DNA of 64,000 bases, taken from an uncultured Campylobacter sp. (GTDB lineage: Bacteria; Campylobacterota; Campylobacteria; Campylobacterales; Campylobacteraceae). The stretch spans positions 1-64,000 of the forward strand of contig NZ_CALKZP010000058.1 of the NCBI RefSeq assembly GCF_938002845.1, written 5' to 3'. Below the pieces are notes generated by a model. The model saw only the letters and a list, made by a program, of their open reading frames with translations, did not search any database and was not told the origin of the DNA. The position numbers were made by a program, and so were the translations under genes. This document shows, piece after piece, positions 46,194 to 55,640 of this stretch. Position 1 is the stretch's first letter. Every line of letters begins with the position of its first letter.

Positions 46194-47679
46194 AAAGCTT
46201 AGCATAGCTGCTATGCTTGCTTTGTCTGTTACGGCTACTAGTCTATATGCCGCTCCCGCAACTGCAGGTAACTGCGATAGGAAGGCACTAAATATTAAGA
46301 TTAACGATACCGTTACGCTAAACGAGATGCTAACTCAGCTATCCGATATGTGCCGCTTTTCAGTGGTAGCAAAAGACGCTATCGCTCAAGAGGAGATGAG
46401 TAAGCCACTACAAGGCGTAAGCATCAAAGACCTTTCTTTACGCGAAGTTTTAGATCTACTCATAAAAGAGAATAATCTAAGCTATGAGTATTCTCATGGC
46501 ATATTAAAAATTTCAGCGCTAGAGACTAGGACTTTTAAAGTGGATTACATCACCTCTATTAGAGAAGGCACTGCTGTTACTAAATCTTCTGTCGATTCCG
46601 CACCTACGAAAGTGGATGATAGTGACGATAAAGAAAATAAAGAAGATAATAAGATCACTACCAAAGAGAAATTTGATTTTTGGGAGAAGATTAGCGAGGA
46701 AATCACTTCTGTTTTAAATAACGGTACCGAAAAATACGTCGCAGTCGCTCCTATTATAAATCAAAATGCCGGTTTAGTAACCGTTACTGCTATGAAGTCT
46801 CAGATAGCTCGCGTCGATAGATATCTAAGCGGTATGCAAAAACGCCTTAGTCGTCAAGTCTTGCTAGATGTAAATATCATATCTGTCGAGCTAAATAACG
46901 AATACACTACCGGTATAGATTGGAGTAAATTCCAATTGGGATTTAATACCTATGTAGGTGGAGATCCGACTAAGCTTTCAGGCTATCATATAGATAACGG
47001 CAATAGAGGAAAGGCTAGCGATACTCACGGAACTTGGACGATAGGAGCTAATCTAAATTTCAATATCGACGGTTTGATTAACTTCCTAGAGACTAAAGGT
47101 AAAACCAAGATTATTTCAAGCCCTAAAGTAACTACGATGAATAATCAGCCTGCTATTATCTCTGTAGGTGATACCATTAACTACGTATTGAAATCTACTA
47201 CTACAGGTGATTATCAAGGCGGAGATACTCAGTCGGATGATCAGTATTCGATCTTTGTAGGTATTCTTTTGAATATCTTGCCTGAAATTTCAGATGATAA
47301 TAGGATTATGCTACGAATCAATCCATCTTTAAGTTCTCTTAAATATGCTGAAGATAATGTAAGGAGAGAGAATGGCAGAAGAGATATCGCACCTGATACC
47401 TTGCAAAAGAAACTCTCGAGTGTAGTTTGGGTAGATGATGGCGATACTGTAATTTTAGGCGGTTTAATCGGCGCAACTAAGTCCAAGAATAACACTAGGG
47501 TGCCTGTGCTAGCTGAAATTCCATTAATCGGAAATCTTTTCAAAAGTACTGCCGATGTTTTGAGCACGTCAGAGCTAATCTTCGTAGTAACTCCACATAT
47601 CATCGATAATACCGGCGCGCCGCTTGCTACCTCTCTTAAAGAGCTAGGTTACTCAAAATCCATCTACGAAAATGAGTAA
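46171..47679 (+). CDS. ctsD: Outer-membrane secretin of the transformation/type II system
   Basis: This 502-aa protein has a signal sequence (MSLLHISKKLSIAAMLALSV), N0/STN-like domains (about 50-115, INDTVTLNEMLTQLSDMC), and the C-terminal secretin domain (about 245-490) with VDDGDTVILGGLIG and the VPVLAEIPLIGNLFKS signature. It forms the outer-membrane ring used for DNA uptake in Campylobacter (CtsD) or pilus export (MshL). AAGGAAG precedes the ATG. The ctsD label is by family and gene context. Confidence 0.88.
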   Translation: MSLLHISKKLSIAAMLALSVTATSLYAAPATAGNCDRKALNIKINDTVTLNEMLTQLSDMCRFSVVAKDAIAQEEMSKPLQGVSIKDLSLREVLDLLIKENNLSYEYSHGILKISALETRTFKVDYITSIREGTAVTKSSVDSAPTKVDDSDDKENKEDNKITTKEKFDFWEKISEEITSVLNNGTEKYVAVAPIINQNAGLVTVTAMKSQIARVDRYLSGMQKRLSRQVLLDVNIISVELNNEYTTGIDWSKFQLGFNTYVGGDPTKLSGYHIDNGNRGKASDTHGTWTIGANLNFNIDGLINFLETKGKTKIISSPKVTTMNNQPAIISVGDTINYVLKSTTTGDYQGGDTQSDDQYSIFVGILLNILPEISDDNRIMLRINPSLSSLKYAEDNVRRENGRRDIAPDTLQKKLSSVVWVDDGDTVILGGLIGATKSKNNTRVPVLAEIPLIGNLFKSTADVLSTSELIFVVTPHIIDNTGAPLATSLKELGYSKSIYENE

Positions 47680-48502
47680 TAGCTATACGGCGATCAAGGA
47701 GATTTTTATCGAGGATAACGAAGTCTCAGACTTCGTTAATCTCGATAAATCTACCCTTGCTTATCATAAAATTTTAAATGCTTTGCAAAAGCCGTTAAAA
47801 CTTATACTTTTCTACGGCAAACCGGGTTGCGGCAAGACATTTTTGCTTAATAAGATCAAGGTCGATCTTGAAAAAAAGGTAAGAGTCGTATTTGTGCCGC
47901 AGCCGTTTTTTGATGAGAAAGAATTTTTCTTAGAGCTTTATTCGCAGATTTTTCATTCAACTCCTAGCGAGCCAATTGATAATTATGAAAATTTTATGCG
48001 GGTTTACAGAGAGAGATTTGGAATTTCTACTAACGTAGGGGCGGTAGAGCAGGTCGTTATTTTGCTTGATGAGGCTCAGCTGTATCCTGGGAATTTAATA
48101 GAAAAAATTCGCCTTATGGCGGATACGAGATTATTTAAATTTTTATTTACGGTTCATAAGACTGACGAGGAAGACCGCCTCGCAAAGGATTATTTTAAAA
48201 CTAGAATTTGGGAGAGCATTGAGCTCCCTAATTCAAATTTAGGCGAAGTCAAGCTATATATTGAAAAGAAGCTTGTGCTTCATGGCTTTCAACAATACTA
48301 TTTTATGTTTAGCGACGATAATTTCGATTTGATTTTAAATTTAACGGACGGTAATATGAGGAATATCAACAAGCTTATGTATAAGATGTATGAGCTTTTT
48401 GAGTATTACGAGGTAAATAAACCTACGGAAATTAGTTTTTCGCAGATTAATAATAAAATCATAGAGATGGCAGCGATAGGCTCGGGGATAATAAATGCTT
48501 GA
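47672..48502 (+). CDS. ctsP: AAA ATPase of the transformation system (ExeA/MshM-like, CtsP candidate)
   Basis: This 276-aa cytosolic ATPase has Walker A FYGKPGCGKTF and Walker B VVILLDEAQLY, in the AAA_22/ExeA fold. It has no C-terminal peptidoglycan-binding domain. It overlaps the secretin by 8 bp and the next gene by 8 bp. In MSHA and Cts systems this position holds MshM/CtsP. The name rests on context and size. Confidence 0.8.
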   Translation: MSNSYTAIKEIFIEDNEVSDFVNLDKSTLAYHKILNALQKPLKLILFYGKPGCGKTFLLNKIKVDLEKKVRVVFVPQPFFDEKEFFLELYSQIFHSTPSEPIDNYENFMRVYRERFGISTNVGAVEQVVILLDEAQLYPGNLIEKIRLMADTRLFKFLFTVHKTDEEDRLAKDYFKTRIWESIELPNSNLGEVKLYIEKKLVLHGFQQYYFMFSDDNFDLILNLTDGNMRNINKLMYKMYELFEYYEVNKPTEISFSQINNKIIEMAAIGSGIINA

Positions 48503-49502
48503 ATTTTACGAAGTAAACGAACTTGAAAAAAAATGGGAAGAGTATAACAAAAACAGAAAGCAGTTTTCTTTCCTGAAATCTAAGCCGAATTTTGTATTGA
48601 GATTTGACAAGACGATTTTAGGGCTTTTAATTTTGATCTCGGTTGCGATCGGAGCGATATTTTGGCTGCTTAAAGATAGCGATAGCGTTAGCATGGCAAG
48701 CATCAATCAAAATATTGAGGATAAGGGCGGAGCTACAAATTCTGCTAATGATGCCGAGCAGCAGGCGGCAGATCTTGCAGTGCAAAATAATATCTCTAAA
48801 GAAGATTACAATATCAGCGCGCCGAAAGTTGCCCGCGCCTCTAAACATGAAAAGGAACGCCCAAGTTTAAATTTAAACGACGTAGGTGTGCTATCCAGCG
48901 AGGATTCCGGTGGATTTAAGATAACCAATAATTACGAAAATGGCGGAAACTATGGCGGGCAGGCTCAGGCGCAGAATTTCGGCGGTCAAAATTTTGGTGG
49001 ACAGAATTTTGGCAATCAAAATGCTCCTACATTTAACGTACCTAATACCAATAACGCAGCTTTTGCAAATCAGCCGCCTAAAAACGAGGTTATAGATTTT
49101 GGGCGTGCTCCATTGCCGCCTAAATCAAATTTCTCGGGAGGTTCTACAAATACCGCAAGTAGCGCTCCGCTAAGTTCCAGAATTGAGATAAAAACTTCAA
49201 ATTTAAGCGAAGATAAGCAGAGCTTGGAGAGTAAATTTTACGCAACGAATAAGATTGAGTATTCGCTATCGCTAGCCGAAGAAGCGTATAATAAGAAAGA
49301 CTACGACAATGCGATCAAATGGGCTCTTACGTCAAATGAGCTTGATAAGGACAACGTCGCCAGCTGGATAATTTTTGCTAAAGCCAATTATAAAAAGGGT
49401 CGTAAAGAAGACGCGCTTTACGCTCTTGAGACTTTTAATGCAAAGGCGAAAAATAGCGAAATTTCTAACCTCATTTCAAAGATAAGAAGCGACAAACTAT
49501 GA
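48495..49502 (+). CDS. TPR membrane protein of the secretion operon (MshN-like)
   Basis: This 335-aa protein has one membrane segment at about 38-58 (TILGLLILISVAIGAIFWLL), a long disordered periplasmic linker (60-250), and a C-terminal TPR-like helical domain (about 255-335, AEEAYNKKDYDNAIKWALTS). The linker contains NFGGQ-NFGGQ-NFGNQ-type tandem repeats near residues 155-175. Its place after the AAA gene and before GspE matches MshN, and probably C. jejuni ctsX, though I cannot confirm the latter. It overlaps the next gene by 4 bp. Confidence 0.75.
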   Translation: MLEFYEVNELEKKWEEYNKNRKQFSFLKSKPNFVLRFDKTILGLLILISVAIGAIFWLLKDSDSVSMASINQNIEDKGGATNSANDAEQQAADLAVQNNISKEDYNISAPKVARASKHEKERPSLNLNDVGVLSSEDSGGFKITNNYENGGNYGGQAQAQNFGGQNFGGQNFGNQNAPTFNVPNTNNAAFANQPPKNEVIDFGRAPLPPKSNFSGGSTNTASSAPLSSRIEIKTSNLSEDKQSLESKFYATNKIEYSLSLAEEAYNKKDYDNAIKWALTSNELDKDNVASWIIFAKANYKKGRKEDALYALETFNAKAKNSEISNLISKIRSDKL

Positions 49503-50038
49503 AAATTTTATATATTTTAGCTTTTGCGATCGCGTCGTTATTTGCAGTTAGCGCCGATGACGTGCGCAACTGGGATCAGATCGGTCAGTACAACCGTATC
49601 TGCCAAGAAAGCGTGCGAAATTTATTCATCGAAGAGCAGAGCGAGGCACTTGCAAATATGTATGCTAAAGCGTGCCTAAAGATGGATAAAGTAAATGAGC
49701 TCGTCGTGCCTACGGTGATGCTTTATAAGACGAAAGAGGCTCGCGAGAATGCTTCTCTTTATTCGACTATAATTTTTCAAAAAAAGATGCTTTATTTAGC
49801 ACTTTGTGATGGCGTGGATATTAGTTATATCCGCACGCCCAAGATCAATTATATTTTGTCTGAAATTTTTGATAAATTTACGGAGAGAGCATACGTAAAA
49901 AAGAGTGATACGTATGTCTTTACCCTAGAAAACGGCGAGCGCGCCGAGCTTTTTATCAAAGAAGAGGAAGAGGTAAAAAAGATGGTAATTGCAATTTATG
50001 CTGGCGATAAGCTTAGCTCGATTAAAATTTATTGGTGA
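49499..50038 (+). CDS. Small exported protein of the secretion operon
   Basis: This 179-aa protein has a short signal peptide (MKILYILAFAIASLFAVSA) and a helical soluble domain with an odd Cys pair (YNRICQESV and YAKACLKM). I do not recognise the family. Coupling by ATGA to the TPR gene and 5 bp before the GspE ATG indicates it is a dedicated component, possibly periplasmic. Confidence 0.75.
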   Translation: MKILYILAFAIASLFAVSADDVRNWDQIGQYNRICQESVRNLFIEEQSEALANMYAKACLKMDKVNELVVPTVMLYKTKEARENASLYSTIIFQKKMLYLALCDGVDISYIRTPKINYILSEIFDKFTERAYVKKSDTYVFTLENGERAELFIKEEEEVKKMVIAIYAGDKLSSIKIYW

Positions 50039-50043
50039 TCGCG

Positions 50044-51792
50044 ATGACAAAGATTGAAGAGCAGATTGTTGCGATTTTAATACGAAACAATATCCTTACT
50101 AGCACCGTTGTTCCGGAAATAAAGGACAAGATGGATATTGGCTTGACGCTAGGCGAGGTTTTAGTCGGAGATAACTATCTAAGCCAGGATGATTTTTGCT
50201 CGATTTTAGTTGAGCTGTACAAGCGTCGTCAGATAGCATTTGACGATATAAGCGAAAAATTTTCGATGGATCCGAAGGAATTTTTGCAAATTCTAGCCAA
50301 GAAAATGAACCTGTCGTATATGAATTTAGACGATATTGACATAGACTTCAGGCTATCGGAACGCACTCCTACCGCACAGCTTAAAAGATACGGCGTGATA
50401 CCGGTTAAAGCGGATGATCTGAATATTTACGTTGCTTTTTCTGATCCGTTTAATCTTGAGTCGCAAGATAAAGCGCAGGCTATGTTTAGCAAACAGCTGC
50501 TTAAAATCGTAGTAGCCGATCCAAATCAGGTAAATAAATATCTATCTAAGCTTGAGCTTTCAGAGAGCATTAAAGGGCTCGTAGCGGAGATCCGCAAAGA
50601 GCTCGCTAATACCGGCGGTAGCGGAAGCAGCGATGATACCTCGGCGATTTTGAAGCTCATTGAGATGATAATTAGTCAGTCTATTAAGATGCGCGGTAGC
50701 GATATTCACATCGAGCCTACCGAGAATAACTGCGTCGTGCGTACCAGAATCGACGGAATGCTCGCTGAAATTTTTATCTTTGATAAGGATATCTATCCAC
50801 CGCTAGTAAGCCGATTGAAGCTACTTTCAAATATGGATATCGCCGAGCGTCGCAAGCCGCAAGACGGCAGGTTTAGTATGAAAATTTCAGGTCGCGAATA
50901 CGACTTTCGTATTTCGACACTGCCTATCATCAATGGCGAATCTACCGTTATGCGTATCCTCGATAAATCCAAGGTTATCATCAGCCTCGAAAAACTAGGC
51001 ATGCACCCTGATAGCTTTAAGAAATTTAATAACGCTATGAAGGCTCCATATGGTATTATCTTGGTTACCGGACCTACGGGAAGCGGTAAGTCTACGACGC
51101 TATACGCGGCACTAAACGATATTAAAAATATCGACACTAAGGTTATTACCGTAGAAGATCCGGTCGAGTATCAAGTAAATTTAATCCAACAAGTCCAAGT
51201 TAACGAAAAAGCAGGTCTTACCTTTGCTTCGGCACTGCGCTCGATCTTAAGACAAGACCCTGACATCATAATGATCGGTGAGATTCGTGATCAAGAGACC
51301 CTTAGAATTGCGATCCAGGCTGCTCTTACGGGACACTTGGTTTTCTCGACACTACACACCAACGACGCCGTTAGCGCGATTCCGCGAATAGTGGATATGG
51401 GTATAGAGGCCTACCTCATAAGTGGTGCACTGATTGCGGTAGAGGCACAGCGTCTTGTGCGAAAGCTTTGCCCGCACTGCAAGCAGCCTACAAATCTGCC
51501 TAAATCGATGCTTGATCAGCTGAAGGAATTTTTGCCTGAAAAATACACATTTTTCAAGGCCGTAGGTTGCGATCAATGCGGTCAGACGGGCTATATGGGG
51601 CGTGAGATGATTAGTGAAATTTTACCTATTACCGATAAAATGCAGAGCTTGATCGCTAACGGCGGCTCAAAGGACGATATGAGGGCCTTGGCGAAGGAGG
51701 AGGGTTTTATAGATATGTTTGAAGATGGTGTTATACGTGCTGCGCGCGGAGTAACTAGTATAGAAGAAATTTATAGGGTGGCTAAACAATGA
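50044..51792 (+). CDS. ctsE: GspE/PilB-family secretion ATPase
   Basis: This 582-aa protein has an MshEN-like N-terminal region, the GspE N domain, Walker A GPTGSGKSTT, Asp box, Walker B DPDIIMIGEIRDQET, His box, and the zinc tetracysteine motif CPHCKQ...CDQCGQTG. It powers pseudopilus assembly. TTG 50032 and GTG 50035 are possible earlier starts, but ATG 50044 (MTKIEEQIVAILIRNN) is the natural one. It overlaps the GspF gene by 4 bp. Confidence 0.93.
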   Translation: MTKIEEQIVAILIRNNILTSTVVPEIKDKMDIGLTLGEVLVGDNYLSQDDFCSILVELYKRRQIAFDDISEKFSMDPKEFLQILAKKMNLSYMNLDDIDIDFRLSERTPTAQLKRYGVIPVKADDLNIYVAFSDPFNLESQDKAQAMFSKQLLKIVVADPNQVNKYLSKLELSESIKGLVAEIRKELANTGGSGSSDDTSAILKLIEMIISQSIKMRGSDIHIEPTENNCVVRTRIDGMLAEIFIFDKDIYPPLVSRLKLLSNMDIAERRKPQDGRFSMKISGREYDFRISTLPIINGESTVMRILDKSKVIISLEKLGMHPDSFKKFNNAMKAPYGIILVTGPTGSGKSTTLYAALNDIKNIDTKVITVEDPVEYQVNLIQQVQVNEKAGLTFASALRSILRQDPDIIMIGEIRDQETLRIAIQAALTGHLVFSTLHTNDAVSAIPRIVDMGIEAYLISGALIAVEAQRLVRKLCPHCKQPTNLPKSMLDQLKEFLPEKYTFFKAVGCDQCGQTGYMGREMISEILPITDKMQSLIANGGSKDDMRALAKEEGFIDMFEDGVIRAARGVTSIEEIYRVAKQ

Positions 51793-53033
51793 AAAAGCAA
51801 TTAGAAGTTGAATATAACGCCAAGGGCGCAAGAAAGAAGATGTTTTTGCAAGCTAGCGATAAGGTGCAAGCAAACAACCTAATGAAGCAGCGCGTAGGCG
51901 GGACGATCGTAAAAAGAGGTGAAACCCAAGTCGTAGCGAATACGGGCGGCGATTTTAAGGCGCAGGTTTCGCGCATGCTAGGTGGTAGCGGAAGAGTTAG
52001 AACGCTGCCGTTAGTAGCGTCGATCCGTCAGCTTTCGGTTATGACAAATGCGGGAATTTCAATCCACGACTCGATCAAAGAGGTCGCAAGGGCGGCAGAG
52101 GATAAGACGCTAAAAGAAATTTTCAGCGCGATGAACGACGATCTTAACGCAGGTCTTAGCTTGACCGAATCTACGGAGAAATTTAGAGGACAGCTCGGTG
52201 ATGTCGTCGTTGCGATGGTAAGTCTGGGCGAAGCAACCGGTAATATGGCAGAGTCTCTAGCCAAGCTTGCCGCTATGCTTCAAGAGCTTTGGGAAAACCA
52301 GCGTAAATTTAAAAAGGCGATGCGTTATCCTATGATCCTTATGATCGTTATGGCAATTGCGTTTTCGGTTTTGATGATGTATGTCGTGCCGAAATTCCGC
52401 GAGATTTTTGAGGATTTGGGCGCGGATTTGCCACTACCTACTAGAATTCTACTTGGTATCGAAAGCACTCTTAATAATTATGGAATTTTTGTTTTAGCGG
52501 GCATCATAGGCACTATCATAGCTCTTAGATGGGCATATCGCAATAACCCTGAGTTTAAAAAGGGCTTTGACAAGACGATTTTAAAGGTCTATCTATTCGG
52601 TAAGATCATATTTTTCTCGACGATGTCGCGATTTATGCTTATTTTTACAGAGCTTGTGCGAGCGGGTATTCCTATCGCAGATGCACTAGATACATCTGTT
52701 TTAATGGTGGATAATCATACTTTAAAGGAGAAGCTCTCTACCGTTAAAATCGCCGTGCAGCAGGGCGTGAGCCTAACAGAGGCGTTTAACAATACAGGGC
52801 TTTATGAGAGTATGCTTATTCAGATGATCAGCGCGGGCGAGCAGGCTGGTAACCTCGATAAGATGCTTGGCAACGTCACGGATTATTATAAAGAGAAATT
52901 TGATGATATCATCGATAATATCTCAAGCTACGTCGAGCCGATCATGCTATTTTTTATGGCGGGCATGGTTCTTCTTTTGGCTCTGGGTATCTTCATGCCT
53001 ATGTGGGATTTGGGCAAAGCCGTCAAAAACTAA
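51789..53033 (+). CDS. ctsF: GspF/PilC-family inner-membrane platform protein
   Basis: This 414-aa protein has two repeated T2SSF domains (about 75-200 and 280-400) with the usual three membrane segments (about 178-200, 228-250, 378-402) and the motifs LATMTNAGI-like LSVMTNAGISIHDS and LVRAGIPIADALD. It anchors the pseudopilus ATPase. It is the last gene of the operon, followed by a strong terminator. Confidence 0.93.
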   Translation: MKKQLEVEYNAKGARKKMFLQASDKVQANNLMKQRVGGTIVKRGETQVVANTGGDFKAQVSRMLGGSGRVRTLPLVASIRQLSVMTNAGISIHDSIKEVARAAEDKTLKEIFSAMNDDLNAGLSLTESTEKFRGQLGDVVVAMVSLGEATGNMAESLAKLAAMLQELWENQRKFKKAMRYPMILMIVMAIAFSVLMMYVVPKFREIFEDLGADLPLPTRILLGIESTLNNYGIFVLAGIIGTIIALRWAYRNNPEFKKGFDKTILKVYLFGKIIFFSTMSRFMLIFTELVRAGIPIADALDTSVLMVDNHTLKEKLSTVKIAVQQGVSLTEAFNNTGLYESMLIQMISAGEQAGNLDKMLGNVTDYYKEKFDDIIDNISSYVEPIMLFFMAGMVLLLALGIFMPMWDLGKAVKN

Positions 53034-53040
53034 CCCCTTT

Positions 53041-53072
53041 AATTCCGCGCCTGCGAGGGCGCGGAATTTTAT
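53041..53072 (+). terminator. Rho-independent terminator of the secretion/transformation operon
   Basis: AATTCCGCGC (53041-53050), an 8-base loop, GCGCGGAATT (53059-53068), then TTAT. A perfect 10-bp stem 7 bp after the GspF stop. Confidence 0.85.
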
Positions 53073-53153
53073 CAAAGCATTAAAATTTCGTCTTTCAAAT
53101 AAAATTTTAACCTTCGTTTGGCTAAAATACCGCTTTAAATTTAAGGATCAATC

Positions 53154-55436
53154 ATAGTTAAAGAAATATATTTTATCGTCGTATCGGCTATCATAATATT
53201 TTTTGGGCTTGCTACTATTGCACCCGATTCCGCGCTTGTAGGTAGCGCAGGCAACGCCATCCGCTCATTTAATACCCAGCTATTCGGCTATTTTGCATAC
53301 ATCTATCCGCTATTTTTGCTCGCCTTAGCATACGTAGCCTATAAGCATTTTCGCGGTTTTGACTTTAGATTTTTTGAGTTTAGCATCGGAGCCATTTTGC
53401 TATTTTTTACCATTTTGATGGTGCAGTCGAGTCTCTTTGGCGCTAGCGGCGGAGCAGTCGGCAGCTTTGCAGTGGATGGGCTTAGGCGAATGATCGGAAG
53501 CGTCGGCGTGTGGATTTTTAATATTACGATTTTTGTGCTTTCGCTAGTGCTTATATTTGAAGATCGTTTTACCGATATCATCAAAAACTGCTTTATTGGC
53601 TCAAGAGATGAAAGCTCGCAGGATGAAATTGGGGACGATTTTGCTAGCGACGCAGATGCAGCACAAAGAGGCGGGCTTGCAAGGTATTCGTCTGTGCAAG
53701 GATTGAGAGGTGCGGAAAATTTTAGCGCTTTGGATAACTCTTTGAGCGCAGAGGACGGTTCGGCGAAACAGGGTAATTTTGCGGAGCAGGGCGCAAGCGA
53801 GCGCGGTTTTGAAGGCGGGCAAAATTTTCAAAATTTAAACGATACTCGCGAGCCTGAAAATGAGCAGAATTTTGGTGACGCGCAGGGTCTGCAGGCTTCC
53901 GCTGAACGCGAGCTTAAAATGCCGCAAAAAGGGAAGCCGAGTAGGCTAAAAAGGGTCGAGCGCCTAAGCGAGGTTGCCGAAAACAAAAGGCTTTTGGATC
54001 AGCTCGATAAGGGCAGGGTGGCTAAGCCCAAGGATTTTAAACTGCCGCCGCTTGATTTTTTAAATTTGCCGCCGAAAAAGAAAAGCAATATCGACGAGAG
54101 CGAGATCGATCGTAAAATTTACGACCTGCTCGATAAGCTGCGTAAATTTAAGATCGACGGCGACGTGGTGCGGACCTACTCGGGCCCGGTCGTTACGACC
54201 TTTGAGTTTCGCCCCGCCGCGCACATCAAAGTAAGTAAAATTCTAACGCTGCAAGACGATCTCGCGATGGCTCTTAGGGCGCAGACCATCCGTATTCAGG
54301 CGCCGGTTCCGGGCAAAGACGTCGTGGGTATCGAGATTCCGAATCAAAATATTGATACGATCTATCTGCGCGAAATTTTAGAAAGTGACGTGTTTAAAAG
54401 CGCCTCCAGTCCGCTTACGATCGTGCTTGGCAAGGACATCGTGGGGCAGCCCTTCGTTACCGATCTTAAGAAACTGCCGCACCTTCTCATCGCAGGCACC
54501 ACGGGAAGCGGCAAGAGCGTGGGTATCAACGCCATGCTGCTTAGCCTTTTGTATCGCAACTCGCCCAAGAGTCTGCGCCTTATAATGATCGATCCGAAGA
54601 TGCTCGAGTTTAGTATCTACAACGACATCCCGCACCTGCTAACGCCCGTCATCACGCAGCCTAAGCAGGCGATCATCGCGCTAAGCAATCTTGTTTCAGA
54701 GATGGAGCAGCGCTACTCGCTCATGGCGCAAAACAGGACGAAAAATATCGACAACTACAACGAAAAGATGCTGCGCGAGGGGGGCGAAATTTTGCCTTAC
54801 ATCGTCGTTATCATCGACGAACTCGCGGATCTGATGATGACGAGCGGCAAGGACGTAGAGCATTACATCGCGCGTCTGGCGCAGATGGCGCGCGCCAGCG
54901 GCATCCATCTCATCGTAGCGACGCAGCGCCCTAGTGTGGACGTCGTCACGGGGCTGATAAAGGCGAATTTGCCTAGCCGCATCAGCTTCCGCGTGGGCTC
55001 AAAGGTCGATAGCAAGGTGATTTTGGATCAGATGGGCGCGGACAGCTTGCTTGGGCGTGGCGATATGCTCTTTACGCCGCCTACCGCGCCAGGGCTCATC
55101 CGCCTGCACGCGCCGTTTACGACCGAGAATGAGATCAATAAGATCGCGGAATTTTTAAAGGCGCAAGAAAGCGTCGTTTATGACGAGCGATTTTTGATCG
55201 AGAACGAGGGCGCCAAGCAAGAAGGCGGTATAATCAATCCGCAAAATATCGTGCTTGACGAGCTTTACGACGAGGCGAAGGCGATAGTCTTGGAGGAGGA
55301 GAAAACCTCGATCAGCTACCTGCAGCGCCGCTTGCGTATCGGGTATAACCGCGCCGCGACGATCATCGAGCAGCTCGAACAGATGGGCGTTTTAAGCGAG
55401 ATCAACGCTAAAGGTCAGCGCGATATAATCAAGTAA
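53154..55436 (+). CDS. ftsK: DNA translocase FtsK, probably with a non-canonical start
   Basis: The motor domain has Walker A GTTGSGKSVGINAM, Walker B VVIIDELADLM and a C-terminal winged-helix gamma domain (SYLQRRLRIGYNRAATIIEQ). A linker rich in Gly, Asn and Gln covers about 135-240. It pumps chromosomal DNA during division. The first canonical start is TTG 53316 (706 aa), but the frame is open back to 53145. Its upstream part encodes a normal first membrane segment (VKEIYFIVVSAIIIFFGLAT). AAGGA lies at 53143-53147, just before ATA 53154. I therefore propose initiation at ATA (760 aa). A sequence error or strain mutation in the ATG is the alternative. Confidence 0.85.
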   Translation: MVKEIYFIVVSAIIIFFGLATIAPDSALVGSAGNAIRSFNTQLFGYFAYIYPLFLLALAYVAYKHFRGFDFRFFEFSIGAILLFFTILMVQSSLFGASGGAVGSFAVDGLRRMIGSVGVWIFNITIFVLSLVLIFEDRFTDIIKNCFIGSRDESSQDEIGDDFASDADAAQRGGLARYSSVQGLRGAENFSALDNSLSAEDGSAKQGNFAEQGASERGFEGGQNFQNLNDTREPENEQNFGDAQGLQASAERELKMPQKGKPSRLKRVERLSEVAENKRLLDQLDKGRVAKPKDFKLPPLDFLNLPPKKKSNIDESEIDRKIYDLLDKLRKFKIDGDVVRTYSGPVVTTFEFRPAAHIKVSKILTLQDDLAMALRAQTIRIQAPVPGKDVVGIEIPNQNIDTIYLREILESDVFKSASSPLTIVLGKDIVGQPFVTDLKKLPHLLIAGTTGSGKSVGINAMLLSLLYRNSPKSLRLIMIDPKMLEFSIYNDIPHLLTPVITQPKQAIIALSNLVSEMEQRYSLMAQNRTKNIDNYNEKMLREGGEILPYIVVIIDELADLMMTSGKDVEHYIARLAQMARASGIHLIVATQRPSVDVVTGLIKANLPSRISFRVGSKVDSKVILDQMGADSLLGRGDMLFTPPTAPGLIRLHAPFTTENEINKIAEFLKAQESVVYDERFLIENEGAKQEGGIINPQNIVLDELYDEAKAIVLEEEKTSISYLQRRLRIGYNRAATIIEQLEQMGVLSEINAKGQRDIIK

Positions 55437-55640
55437 GCTTTAAAATTTCGATGAAATTTAAGCGGCGAAATTTTGAAATTTATTGGATTTATAGGTGCCA
55501 GAATTTTTAAAATTTAATCGATCTGCGTCGGTAAAATTTTTAAATTTATTGGATTTGAAGTGGTGGAATTTTAAAATTTTTTTGATCTGCATAGCGGATT
55601 TTAAATTTTAAAATTTGCGCGTTCCGCAGCTCGCGCTTGT
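55437..55640. repeat. Degenerate ~65-bp tandem repeat with AT palindromes after ftsK
   Basis: TATTGGATTT occurs at 55481 and 55547, and GATCTGC at 55520 and 55584, with AAATTTTTAAAATTT-type words between. Two diverged units of 64-66 bp are therefore present. No gene is seen. Confidence 0.6.
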
